Origin: 40CM-4-65-16 sp035279785
GTDB taxonomy: Bacteria > Chloroflexota > Dormibacteria > Dormibacterales > Dormibacteraceae
NCBI GenBank assembly: GCA_035279785.1
Contig: DATEHC010000132.1
Span: forward strand, 1 to 19,171
Direction of reading: 5' to 3'
DNA: 19,171 nucleotides
The position numbers were made by a program, and so were the translations under genes. The notes below the pieces were generated by a model. It worked only from the letters and a program-made list of their open reading frames with translations, searched no databases and was not told where the DNA came from. This document shows, in pieces, positions 8,646 to 15,721 of this stretch (within the stretch, counting starts at the first letter, position 1; each line of letters begins with the position of its first letter).

Positions 8646-9760
8646 CGTTTCGCGAGCTGCGCGGGCTTCTTTCCAGGCTGCGGCCCGACCCAGCGTGAGG
8701 CGGGCCGGATCAGGCGAAGATCGGACATCGATTCGAGCACGTGCGCGGTCCATCCGGCCACGCGCGACACCGCAAAGATGGTGGTGAAAAGGTCCTTCGG
8801 GATGCCGACGCCTGTCAACACGACCGACGCCCAGAAGTCGACGTTGGTGGCGTTGGGCCGGTCGGGATGCGCGTCGTGGAGGATCTTGAGGGCGACCTCC
8901 TCGGTTCGGGCCGCCGTCCTGTACAGCTCGGGCGCCGCCGACTTCGCCATCTCGCGCAGGATCTTCGCGCGGGGGTCGTAGGTGCGGTACACGCGGTGAC
9001 CGAACCCGGAGAAGCGCTCGTGCCGGGCGTGCGCTTCCGTCAGCCACTTCTCGGCGTTCTCGGCTGAGCCGATCTTGTCGAGCATGCTGCGCGCCGCCAA
9101 TGCGGCGCCTCCATGCGCTGGACCTTTGAGGGTCGCGATCGCGCCGACGACCGCCGAGGTCAGGTCGCTTCCTGTCGATGCGACCACCCGCGCCGCAAAC
9201 GTGGATGCGTTCAGGCCGTGATCCGCGAGCAGCACGAGGTACGTGTCGAGCCAGTGCACCTTCTCGGCGGACGGCTCTTCGCCCGTCATCATCCAGAGGA
9301 GGTTGGCGGCATGGCCGAGGTTCGTTCGCGGCTCCACGGGCGACTTTCCAGCCTTTCGCCGCTGCGTCGCCCCGACGATCGTCGGTAGAACCGCGGTCAA
9401 TGCGACCGCTTCTCCGAGCGAAGGCTTGTTGAGCGTCTTGCTCGCGCCCTGGGCGGACGTGATCGTGCGCAGGACGTCCATCGCATCGTCGTTGGGGTCC
9501 ATCGCTTCGAGCGAGCCGCGCGCCGCCTTGTTCAGCGCTCGGGCGCCCGACATCTCTTCGCGCAGGGCGTCGAGCTGGCTCTCGTTCGGCAGCTCTCCAT
9601 TCCAAAGGAGATACGCGACCTCTTCGTAGCTCACGACCGGGACGAGGTCCTCGATCAGATACCCGCCGCGATAGATGAGACGGCCGTTGGCGCCGTCGAC
9701 TTCGCTGACGGCGGTCTCAGCGGCAACCACACCTTCCAGCCCTGGGCTGAAATCCGCCAC
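8642..9760 (-). CDS. gltA: Citrate synthase paralogue B
   Basis: A 372-residue citrate synthase family enzyme with a complete catalytic set: H216 (GPAHGG), H255 (GFGHRVYRTYDPRA), D308 (NVDFW) and the R333 region (SRVAGWTAH). One extra glycine (YRGGYLIEDL) distinguishes it from paralogue A. It is the first gene of the operon citrate synthase B, A, lpdA, E1, E2, and ends in a 4-base ATGA overlap with A. GTG 9760 has no Shine-Dalgarno; TACTAT lies 10 nt upstream, which fits a transcript with a very short or absent leader. The intact catalytic triad makes this the better candidate for the housekeeping TCA-cycle enzyme. The gene symbol is by family, not by proven orthology. Confidence 0.93.
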   Translation of the reverse strand: MADFSPGLEGVVAAETAVSEVDGANGRLIYRGGYLIEDLVPVVSYEEVAYLLWNGELPNESQLDALREEMSGARALNKAARGSLEAMDPNDDAMDVLRTITSAQGASKTLNKPSLGEAVALTAVLPTIVGATQRRKAGKSPVEPRTNLGHAANLLWMMTGEEPSAEKVHWLDTYLVLLADHGLNASTFAARVVASTGSDLTSAVVGAIATLKGPAHGGAALAARSMLDKIGSAENAEKWLTEAHARHERFSGFGHRVYRTYDPRAKILREMAKSAAPELYRTAARTEEVALKILHDAHPDRPNATNVDFWASVVLTGVGIPKDLFTTIFAVSRVAGWTAHVLESMSDLRLIRPASRWVGPQPGKKPAQLAKR

Positions 9761-9770
9761 TTCGCAACTA

Positions 9771-9776
9771 ATAGTA
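9771..9776 (-). promoter_or_regulatory. Possible -10 hexamer of the citrate synthase/dehydrogenase operon
   Basis: TACTAT on the minus strand fits TANNNT and ends 10 nt before the GTG start of citrate synthase B. The divergent starts are only 27 bp apart, so the core promoter must reach into the opposite gene. No clear -35 is visible. Confidence 0.35.
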
Positions 9777-9781
9777 GGAGG
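9776..9781 (+). promoter_or_regulatory. Strong Shine-Dalgarno deciding a TTG start
   Basis: AGGAGG followed by 6 nt and TTG 9788. It is the best ribosome binding site near the start of the small membrane protein and favours TTG 9788 over GTG 9812 or ATG 9827. It shares one base with the opposite-strand -10 candidate. Confidence 0.75.
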
Positions 9782-9787
9782 AGCCGA

Positions 9788-10327
9788 TTGGCGACCGCCT
9801 ACATTGACCGCGTGGATCGGACGTGGATGCGAGTGCTCACCTGGTTCGCGATCGCGGCGCTCGTCGCGATCGACGCCCTGTATCTCTCGATCATCAACCT
9901 CCAGGGCGGCCCCGATGCGCCGGACGTGCTCACCGTTCCCTTCGTCGCCACCTTCCTTGCGCTGATGGCGATCTGTCTTCGAGCCTCACTGCTGGCGCCC
10001 GCCCGGGTCAAGCTGCCTCTTCGGGCAGCCGCGTCGGCAGGGCTGGTGGTGATGGGCATGATCGGGGCCTTCTCCATCGGCCTTCTGATCCTCGTCGTCG
10101 CCGGGCTGTCGATAGCGGTGACGGCTGGGACGCCCGCGACGCGCTTGGGGAGCATCATCGCGGCCGGCATCGCCTCCGTCGCGGTCGTGGGAATCCTTGT
10201 GATCGGATTCGAGATCTCCTGGCACCACATCGTCTGTCCGGCGACGGGCAGCGGCGGCGGGACCACTGCCGGCTTCGTCAGCCAGACGGCCTATTCGTGC
10301 CAGAACGGCGTCCTGACGATTCCCTGA
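9788..10327 (+). CDS. Small polytopic membrane protein of unknown function
   Basis: A 179-residue protein I do not recognise. It has about four or five hydrophobic segments (roughly residues 15-37, 47-65, 80-112 and 119-141), basic loops after the second (residues 65-79), and a C-terminal tail with two cysteines (C150, C171) around a Gly-Ser-rich stretch. If the tail is outside the cell, the cysteines could form a disulfide. The TTG start is supported by AGGAGG 6 nt upstream. It is a single gene, divergent from the citrate synthase operon (27 bp) and convergent with the iron-sulfur operon (7 bp). Nothing in the sequence ties it to either pathway. Confidence 0.75.
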   Translation: MATAYIDRVDRTWMRVLTWFAIAALVAIDALYLSIINLQGGPDAPDVLTVPFVATFLALMAICLRASLLAPARVKLPLRAAASAGLVVMGMIGAFSIGLLILVVAGLSIAVTAGTPATRLGSIIAAGIASVAVVGILVIGFEISWHHIVCPATGSGGGTTAGFVSQTAYSCQNGVLTIP

Positions 10328-10334
10328 GGTCGGG

Positions 10335-10682
10335 CTAGACCATCCCCAGTTCCCAGCGCGCCTCTTCCGACATGCGCTCTGGAGTCCAGACGGGTTCGTA
10401 AACGATGTCCACGCCGGCGTCGTTGATGCCGGGCAAGGTCAGCAAGTGGTCGCGGACGTCCGCCATCACGTCGCCGGCCATCGGGCAGCCGAGCGCGGTC
10501 AGCGTCATCTTCACGTCCACGCGCTCGGGCTTGATCGCGACGTCGTAGACCAACCCCAGGTCGACGATGTTCACGGGGATTTCGGGGTCGAAGCACTGCC
10601 GCAAGACGTCGATCACGTCCTCGGGCTTCACGGTCGCGTCGGGCGCGACCTCCATCGTGACCTGAGGGGCTTCGGGGCTCAA
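10335..10682 (-). CDS. sufT: SufT/DUF59 (MIP18-family) Fe-S maturation protein
   Basis: A 115-residue MIP18/DUF59 protein. The family hallmark FDPEIPVNIVDLGLVYDV (about 31-48) and the conserved cysteine C66 in LTALGCPMAG are present. SufT-type proteins help deliver or mature Fe-S clusters, and the gene is usually found, as here, at the end of suf operons. It is related to the PaaD N-terminal domain, but the context favours SufT. TTG 10682 overlaps the rhodanese stop (TTGA) and has GGAG 5 nt upstream, so it is preferred; ATG 10655 would give 106 residues and has a weaker site. It is the last gene of the operon and ends convergently against the plus-strand membrane protein. Confidence 0.88.
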   Translation of the reverse strand: MSPEAPQVTMEVAPDATVKPEDVIDVLRQCFDPEIPVNIVDLGLVYDVAIKPERVDVKMTLTALGCPMAGDVMADVRDHLLTLPGINDAGVDIVYEPVWTPERMSEEARWELGMV

Positions 10683-11008
10683 GGTGTCTCCAGAGGCATG
10701 CCGGCGTCTTTCCACGCCTTGATGCCGCCGCGGAAGTTGATGACGTCCTTCACGCCTAGCGCGACCGCCATCTCCGACGCCACCGCCGACCGCTCGCCGA
10801 TCCCGCAGACGAAGATCGTCCCGTCCTCGAACTTCTGCGCGGTCGGGTTGGCCAGGATCGAAGCCAGGACGACGTGGCGCGCGCCTGGAACGTGGCCCCT
10901 GTTCCACTCCCAGTCCTCGCGCACGTCGACCACCGGGTGGCCCTCGTCGATCAACTGCTTGATGTCGTCGATCTTCAGGTCGCGAAACGGTGCGGTCTGC
11001 TCAGCCAT
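10679..11008 (-). CDS. Single-domain rhodanese-like protein
   Basis: A 109-residue rhodanese domain. It has VVDVREDWEWNRGHVPGARHV (split over residues 26-46) and an active-site loop with cysteine C68 in CGIGERS. The six-residue loop is the sulfurtransferase form, so the protein could carry a persulfide. It sits between sufU and sufT, which suggests a sulfur-relay role next to SufS/SufU, but single-domain rhodaneses have varied jobs. ATG 11008 is 8 bp after the sufU stop. GAGG is very close to the start and GAGGAG lies further up in the sufU end. The 4-base TTGA overlap with sufT suggests coupled translation. Confidence 0.9.
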   Translation of the reverse strand: MAEQTAPFRDLKIDDIKQLIDEGHPVVDVREDWEWNRGHVPGARHVVLASILANPTAQKFEDGTIFVCGIGERSAVASEMAVALGVKDVINFRGGIKAWKDAGMPLETP

Positions 11009-11016
11009 ACCTCTTA

Positions 11017-11427
11017 CTACTCCTCGTCCTCGTCGGCCAATCCATAGGCACCGACCTTCAAAACCTTCAGCGAAAGCAGCGCGCACTTGATGCGCGCCGG
11101 CGAAATGTCGATGCCCAGCTCGCCGATGACGTCGTCCTTGTTGATCTTCTTGGCCTCGTCCAGCGGCATCCCCTTCAACCGCTCGGTCAGCAATGAAGCC
11201 GACGCCTGCGAGATGGCGCAGCCGCGGCCGTGGAAGCGGATGTCTTCGATGACGCCGTCCTTCACGCGAAAGTCCATCCCGACGACGTCGCCGCACAGCG
11301 GGTTGTTCTCCTCGTGCGTGATGTCCGGCTGATCGAGACGGCCGAAATTCCGCGGGTTCTTGTAGTGGTCGAGGATGTACTCGCGGTAGAACTGGTCGTC
11401 GGCGGACATTGGTTTGTTCGTGCTCAC
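11017..11427 (-). CDS. sufU: SufU/IscU-family scaffold or sulfur-relay protein, short form
   Basis: A 136-residue U-type protein. The three metal/sulfur-binding cysteines are C45 (NNPLCGD, with D47), C70 (GRGCAISQAS) and C115 (ARIKCALLS). SufU takes persulfide sulfur from SufS through a Zn site made of these residues; IscU is a true cluster scaffold. The C70-C115 spacing of 45 is like IscU rather than classical SufU, which has ~18-21 extra residues there; the residue before C115 is Lys as in SufU, not His as in IscU. GTG 11427 makes a GTGA overlap with the sufS stop and has AGAGG 8 nt upstream; ATG 11409 is the alternative. An acidic tail (DEDEE) closes the protein. Confidence 0.93.
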   Translation of the reverse strand: MSTNKPMSADDQFYREYILDHYKNPRNFGRLDQPDITHEENNPLCGDVVGMDFRVKDGVIEDIRFHGRGCAISQASASLLTERLKGMPLDEAKKINKDDVIGELGIDISPARIKCALLSLKVLKVGAYGLADEDEE

Positions 11428-12641
11428 GCGAAGATCCTCTGTGCCTCTCGGATCGAGCTTACGAGCCGGTCGACCTCCTCCCGCTGCGTGTACACGTAGA
11501 ACGACGCGCGCGCGGTAGCGGGGATGCCGAGGCGAGTCATCAGAGGCATCGCGCAGTGATGGCCCGCGCGCAGGCAGACCTGGTCGCGGTCGGCGATGGT
11601 CGCGAGGTCGTGGGGGTGGATGCCCTCGAGAGAGAAGGAGATCACCCCCGCGCGCCGCGACGGCGGCGGGCCGTAGACCTGGAGACCCTCGAGCTCGCTC
11701 AGAGCCTCGTATGCGTACTCGGTGATATCGAGCTCGTGCGCGCGAACGGCATCCATGCCGAGCCCCTGTAGGTAATCGACGGCCGCACCCAGGCCGATGA
11801 CCTCCGCGATGGCCTGCGTGCCCGCCTCGAACTTCCACGGCAGGTCGAGGTAGGTCGCGCCTTCGGTGCTGACCGTCTTGATCATGTCGCCGCCCCCCAT
11901 GAACGGCGGCATCGCCTCGAGCAGCTCGCGCCGGCCGTAGAGGATGCCGGCGCCCGTGGGCCCGAGCATCTTGTGGCCGCTGAACGCGTAGAAGTCGCAG
12001 CCGAGGGCCTGCACGTCGACCGGTTGGTGCGGAGTCGACTGCGCCCCATCGACCAGCACCGTGGCGCCAGCTTTCTTGGCCGCGGCAACCATCTCGCGAG
12101 CGGGGTTGATCGTGCCGAGCGCGTTGCTGATCAGGTTGAAGGCCACCAGCTTCGGAGAGCGCCTCAGCAGGTCCCTGAACTGGTCCTGGCGCAGCTCACC
12201 TTTCTCGTCGATGTCGACGAACTCGATCTTCGCGCCCTTTTCGGCGGCGAGGATCTGCCACGGCACGATGTTGGAGTGGTGGTCGAGCAGGGTCAGGACG
12301 ATGAGGTCGCCCTGCTTGATGTTCGCCCGTCCCCACGAGTACGCCACGAGGTTGATACCCTCCGTCGTGCCGCGTGTGTAGACGATCTCCTTGGTCGAGG
12401 CGGCGTTGATGAAGGCGCGCACCTTCTCACGCGTGGCCTCGTACCGCACGGTCGCCTCCTCGGCGATGCGGTACGCCGCACGGTGGATGTTGCTGTTGAA
12501 CTTCTCGAAGTAGTCGAGCATCGCGCCCGTCACCTGGCGCGGGCGCTGCGACGTGTTCGCGGAGTCCAGGTAGGCAAGCCCCGTCTCGAGGATCGGAAAG
12601 TCTTTGCGAACCGCGGCAACGTCAAAGGTCGACGTAGACAT
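11424..12641 (-). CDS. sufS: Cysteine desulfurase SufS
   Basis: A 405-residue PLP enzyme that takes sulfur from L-cysteine as a protein persulfide for Fe-S assembly. It has the PLP lysine K224 (FSGHKMLGPTG), PLP-contacting D198 (VDGAQ), the DHHSN histidines (121-122), and the persulfide cysteine C363 (RAGHHCAMPLM). The short loop around the cysteine and the overall length are those of group II desulfurases (SufS), which need a SufU or SufE partner; sufU follows directly with a 4-base overlap. ATG 12641 has a strong AGGGG-type site upstream inside the Rieske gene, whose end it overlaps by 20 bp. Confidence 0.96.
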   Translation of the reverse strand: MSTSTFDVAAVRKDFPILETGLAYLDSANTSQRPRQVTGAMLDYFEKFNSNIHRAAYRIAEEATVRYEATREKVRAFINAASTKEIVYTRGTTEGINLVAYSWGRANIKQGDLIVLTLLDHHSNIVPWQILAAEKGAKIEFVDIDEKGELRQDQFRDLLRRSPKLVAFNLISNALGTINPAREMVAAAKKAGATVLVDGAQSTPHQPVDVQALGCDFYAFSGHKMLGPTGAGILYGRRELLEAMPPFMGGGDMIKTVSTEGATYLDLPWKFEAGTQAIAEVIGLGAAVDYLQGLGMDAVRAHELDITEYAYEALSELEGLQVYGPPPSRRAGVISFSLEGIHPHDLATIADRDQVCLRAGHHCAMPLMTRLGIPATARASFYVYTQREEVDRLVSSIREAQRIFA

Positions 12642-12930
12642 CGCTCCCCTCGACGGTCACCGGAAACGTCCTCGCGGGGATGACCGCGGGAAGTCCCGTG
12701 ACCTTGCCGGTCTTGAGGTTGAATCGCGACCCGTGCTGCGGGCACTCGACCTCGCAGTCCTCGACCACCTCGCCGCCGCTGAGCAGGAAGTTCTCGTGCG
12801 TGCACACATCGTCGATGGCGTAAAAGCCGTCCTCGCAGTGGCCGAGGCAGATCTCCTGGCCGGCCGCGACGACCGCCTTGACGGTGTCGAGCGCGACATC
12901 GTTCACGGTGGCGACCAGGTGCCTAGCCAA
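12622..12930 (-). CDS. Rieske-type [2Fe-2S] ferredoxin
   Basis: A 102-residue soluble Rieske protein. Ligands are C43-T-H45 and C63-P-Q-H66, with 17 residues between the two boxes, as in Rieske ferredoxins of dioxygenase type. No membrane anchor or oxygenase partner is nearby. Its place between sufD and sufS suggests electron delivery during cluster assembly, or a cluster carrier; the role is inferred from context only. TTG 12930 is the only reasonable start, 4 bp after the sufD stop; AGGCGG abuts it directly, which is too close for a normal ribosome site, so coupling to sufD translation is likely. Confidence 0.9.
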   Translation of the reverse strand: MARHLVATVNDVALDTVKAVVAAGQEICLGHCEDGFYAIDDVCTHENFLLSGGEVVEDCEVECPQHGSRFNLKTGKVTGLPAVIPARTFPVTVEGSDVYVDL

Positions 12931-12934
12931 CCGC

Positions 12935-14128
12935 CTAACCGATTCGGGCCTCGAGCTCGGCCTCGACCACCGCCTTCGCGTGCTGGAAGGGGATGCGGTC
13001 GAGAACGTCGCCGAAGAAACCCTGGATCAGCATTCGCTTAGCGGTGACCTCGGGGATGCCGCGACTCCGGAGGTAGAAGAGGTGCTCGGGGTCGACCGGA
13101 CCGACCGTCGCGCCGTGTGTGCAGCGCACGTCGTTGTTGTCGATCTCGAGCATCGGGATCGAGGTCGCCTTCGCCTTGTCCGAAAGCACGAGGTTGCGGT
13201 TGGCCTGGTAGGCGTCGGACCGCGAGGCGTGCTTCTCGATGCGGATCAGGCCCGCGTAGACCGTACGTGCGGTGCCGGACAGCGCGCCCTTGAACAGAAG
13301 GTCGCTGCGCGTGTTGCCCACGCGGTGGTCCTGCAGTGTGTGAAAGTCGAAGAACTGCTCGCCGGAGGCGAAGTACAGGGCCTTCAGCTCCGCGTCGGCG
13401 CCTTCGCCCACGAGCGACGCCTCGACGCGCGTCTTGGAGAACTTGCCCCCGAGCGTTACGTTGAAAAGGCGCAGCCGCGAGTCCTTCTTGAGCTCGGCGC
13501 GCTGGTCGGCGAAATGCCAGACGTTGCGGCCCCATTTCTGTACCGCCACGTAGCCGACCTGAGCGCCATCGCCGGCGAAGATCTCGGTCGATCCGCTTCG
13601 GTACCCGGCCTCGTCGGGCTGCTCGGCGATGTACTCATCGAGGTAGTCGAACTTCGAGTTCTTGCCCGCGACGATCAGCGTGTGGGGAAGGACGCTCGTG
13701 CCGCCCTCGTGTGAGAAGTGCTGGCCGATGACCGGCTTGTCGATAACGACGCCGTCCGGGACGTAGAGGAAGGTGCCGCCCGTGAAGAACGCAGCGTGGA
13801 GCGCAGCGAACCGGTCGCGGTCGGCGTGCACGAGAGAGAACAGGCGCGGCTCGACCAGGTCCGGGTGCTCCTTCGCCGCCTGACGCAGCGGCATCAGGAT
13901 CACGCCCGCCGGCAACGCCGAGGGGAGCACGAGCTTCTGTCCGTCGAGATGCTCGAGCTTCGAGAACTGGTTGGGATCGAGCTTGCTGACGTCGGTCCGG
14001 CGCCACTCCTCGTCGGTCTTGCTCGGCGCGGGCAGCTTCGCGAATGTGGCGAACGCTTCCTCGCGCTTCTCCCGAAGCCAGCGTGGCTCGCCCTGGAGCT
14101 CGTCCAGGGTTTCAGCAGTCAGGGCCAT
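12935..14128 (-). CDS. sufD: SufD, Fe-S cluster assembly scaffold subunit
   Basis: A 397-residue SufD, partner of SufB in the SufBC2D scaffold. It has an alpha-helical N-terminal region (residues ~1-110) and a right-handed beta-helix core. The C-terminal motif RCTHGATVGPVDPEHLFYL carries H338, the counterpart of the functionally important histidine H360 of E. coli SufD. ATG 14128 directly follows the large palindrome at 14129-14315, so its ribosome binding region lies in the outer stem of that hairpin. Upstream GGGA, 8 nt away, is only a weak site. A 9-base direct repeat (TCAGCAGTC on the plus strand at 14112-14120 and 14130-14138) flanks the start. Confidence 0.95.
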   Translation of the reverse strand: MALTAETLDELQGEPRWLREKREEAFATFAKLPAPSKTDEEWRRTDVSKLDPNQFSKLEHLDGQKLVLPSALPAGVILMPLRQAAKEHPDLVEPRLFSLVHADRDRFAALHAAFFTGGTFLYVPDGVVIDKPVIGQHFSHEGGTSVLPHTLIVAGKNSKFDYLDEYIAEQPDEAGYRSGSTEIFAGDGAQVGYVAVQKWGRNVWHFADQRAELKKDSRLRLFNVTLGGKFSKTRVEASLVGEGADAELKALYFASGEQFFDFHTLQDHRVGNTRSDLLFKGALSGTARTVYAGLIRIEKHASRSDAYQANRNLVLSDKAKATSIPMLEIDNNDVRCTHGATVGPVDPEHLFYLRSRGIPEVTAKRMLIQGFFGDVLDRIPFQHAKAVVEAELEARIG

Positions 14129-14315
14129 CTCAGCAGTCCCGCGCGGGCCGATGCAACGGATCTTCGGCGTCCATGCAGGCCATCTGCGTTGTTGCCGCCT
14201 GCGCTACTCGCTCACGCATCAACGGATGCGCTCGCTGCGTTGCTCGGCGGCGCCTAGCATCTGGCCCGCCTGAGCCGCCGAATCTCTCGTTGATCGCCCG
14301 CGTGTGACTGCTCAG
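14129..14315. repeat. Long imperfect palindrome filling the sufB-sufD gap
   Basis: The 183-bp gap between sufB and sufD is one extended inverted repeat. Matched blocks keep the same axis (coordinates sum to 28444-28446): CTCAGCAGTC 14129-14138 with GACTGCTCAG 14306-14315 (9 of 10), CGCGGGC 14142 with GCCCGCG 14296, CAACG 14154 with CGTTG 14288, TTCGGCG 14163 with CGCCGAA 14276, GGCC 14178 with GGCC 14263, GCCGCC 14194 with GGCGGC 14246, and CGCATC 14215 with GATGCG 14225 around an AACG tetraloop. The outer arm includes the sufB stop codon and ends one base before the sufD ATG. No convincing ORF lies in it. It could be a MITE/REP-like insertion or an RNA hairpin that tunes expression within the operon. 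Confidence 0.85.
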
Positions 14316-15721
14316 CCTACCGAGCCCTCCATCTCGAGCTGGATCAGGCGGTTGAGCTCGACCGCGTACTCGAGCGGCAGCTCTTTGGTGAACGGCTCGA
14401 TGAAACCGTTGACGATCATCGTCTCGGCCTCGGCGCGGGGGATGCCGCGGCTCATCAGGTAGAAGAGCTGCTCGTCCGACACCTTCGACACGGTCGCCTC
14501 GTGGCCGAGGGTCACGTTCTCCGCGTCGACGTCGTTGTAGGGGTACGTGTCCGACCGCGACTCGTCGTCGAGCAGGAGCGCGTCGCACTTGACGAACGAC
14601 TTGCAGTTGTTCGCGCCCGGGTACATCTTCACGTGGCCGCGGTACGACGTCCGGCCGCCCGCCTTGCTGATCGACTTCGACGTGATGGTCGACGTCGTGT
14701 TCGGCGCGACGTGGATCATCTTGCCGCCCGCGTCCTGGTGCTGGCCTTTGCCGGCGAATGCGACCGAGAGGACGTCGCCCTTCGCGCCCGGCTCCATCAG
14801 GTAGACGGACGGGTACTTCATCGTGATCTGCGACCCGAGGTTGCCGTCGACCCACTCCATGGTCGCGTCGGCGTACGCCATCGCGCGCTTGGTCACGAGG
14901 TTGTAGACGTTGGTCGACCAGTTCTGGATCGTCGTGTACCGGCAGCGGGCGTTCTTCTTGACGATGATCTCGACCACCGCCGAGTGCAGCGAGTCGGTCG
15001 TGTAGATCGGCGCGGTGCAGCCCTCGATGTAGTGGACGAACGAGTCCTCGTCGCAGATGATCAGCGTCCGCTCGAACTGCCCCATGTTCTCCGCGTTGAT
15101 GCGGAAGTAGGCCTGCAGCGGGATCTCGACCTTCACGCCCTTCGGGACGTAGATGAAGGAGCCGCCGGACCACACGGCGCTGTTCAGGGCCGAGAACTTG
15201 TTGTCGGCGGGCGGGATGACCGTGCCGAAGTATTCCTTGAACAGGTCGGGGTGCTCGCGCAGGGCGGAGTCGGTGTCGAGGAAGATCACGCCCTTCTTGG
15301 TCAGGTTCTCCTGCAGCGAGTGGTAGACGACCTCGGACTCGTACTGGGCCGACACGCCGGCGAGAAACTTGCGCTCCGCCTCGGGCACGCCGAGCCGGTC
15401 GTAAGTCGCTTTGATGTCCGGCGGCAGGTCCTCCCACGACTTCGACTGCTTCTCAGCGGGTCGCAGGTAATAGAAGATGTTCTCGAAGTCGATAACGGAC
15501 AGGTCCGCGCCCCAGTTGGGCATCGGCTTCTTGCGGAAGATCTCGAGCGAGCGGAGGCGGAACTTCGTCATCCACTCGGGCTCGCCCTTCATGAAGGAGA
15601 TCTCCTTGACGATCTCCTCGTTCAGGCCCCGCTTGGCCTTGAAGACGTAGTCCTCCGGGAAGAAGAAGCCGTACTTCTCCTTGTAGTCGACGCCGACGTC
15701 GAGCTTCGGTGCGGTTGCCAT
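14312..15721 (-). CDS. sufB: SufB, Fe-S cluster assembly scaffold subunit
   Basis: A 469-residue SufB. The cysteine C379 (SFVKCDALLL) and glutamate E408 (LGHEATVS) are 29 residues apart, matching the C405/E434 pair of E. coli SufB that is needed for building clusters. The TYPYNDV segment and DEQLFYLMSRG are family hallmarks. The second glutamate of the E. coli motif (LEHEA) is glycine here. ATG 15721 overlaps the sufC stop by one base (TGATG) and has AGGAGG 7 nt upstream, inside sufC, so it should be strongly translated. A long palindrome begins at its stop codon. Confidence 0.97.
   Translation of the reverse strand: MATAPKLDVGVDYKEKYGFFFPEDYVFKAKRGLNEEIVKEISFMKGEPEWMTKFRLRSLEIFRKKPMPNWGADLSVIDFENIFYYLRPAEKQSKSWEDLPPDIKATYDRLGVPEAERKFLAGVSAQYESEVVYHSLQENLTKKGVIFLDTDSALREHPDLFKEYFGTVIPPADNKFSALNSAVWSGGSFIYVPKGVKVEIPLQAYFRINAENMGQFERTLIICDEDSFVHYIEGCTAPIYTTDSLHSAVVEIIVKKNARCRYTTIQNWSTNVYNLVTKRAMAYADATMEWVDGNLGSQITMKYPSVYLMEPGAKGDVLSVAFAGKGQHQDAGGKMIHVAPNTTSTITSKSISKAGGRTSYRGHVKMYPGANNCKSFVKCDALLLDDESRSDTYPYNDVDAENVTLGHEATVSKVSDEQLFYLMSRGIPRAEAETMIVNGFIEPFTKELPLEYAVELNRLIQLEMEGSVG

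Noticed and set aside
10328..10341. GGTC-GGGCTA-GACC hairpin at the sufT/membrane protein junction as a terminator
   Set aside because: A 4-bp stem without a T-run is too weak to call, so it is only mentioned as a parallel to the 2770-2787 hairpin.
14129..14311. Small protein gene inside the sufB-sufD gap
   Set aside because: Frames across the gap are short or extensions of shadows, lack ribosome sites, and the palindrome explains the base pattern better.
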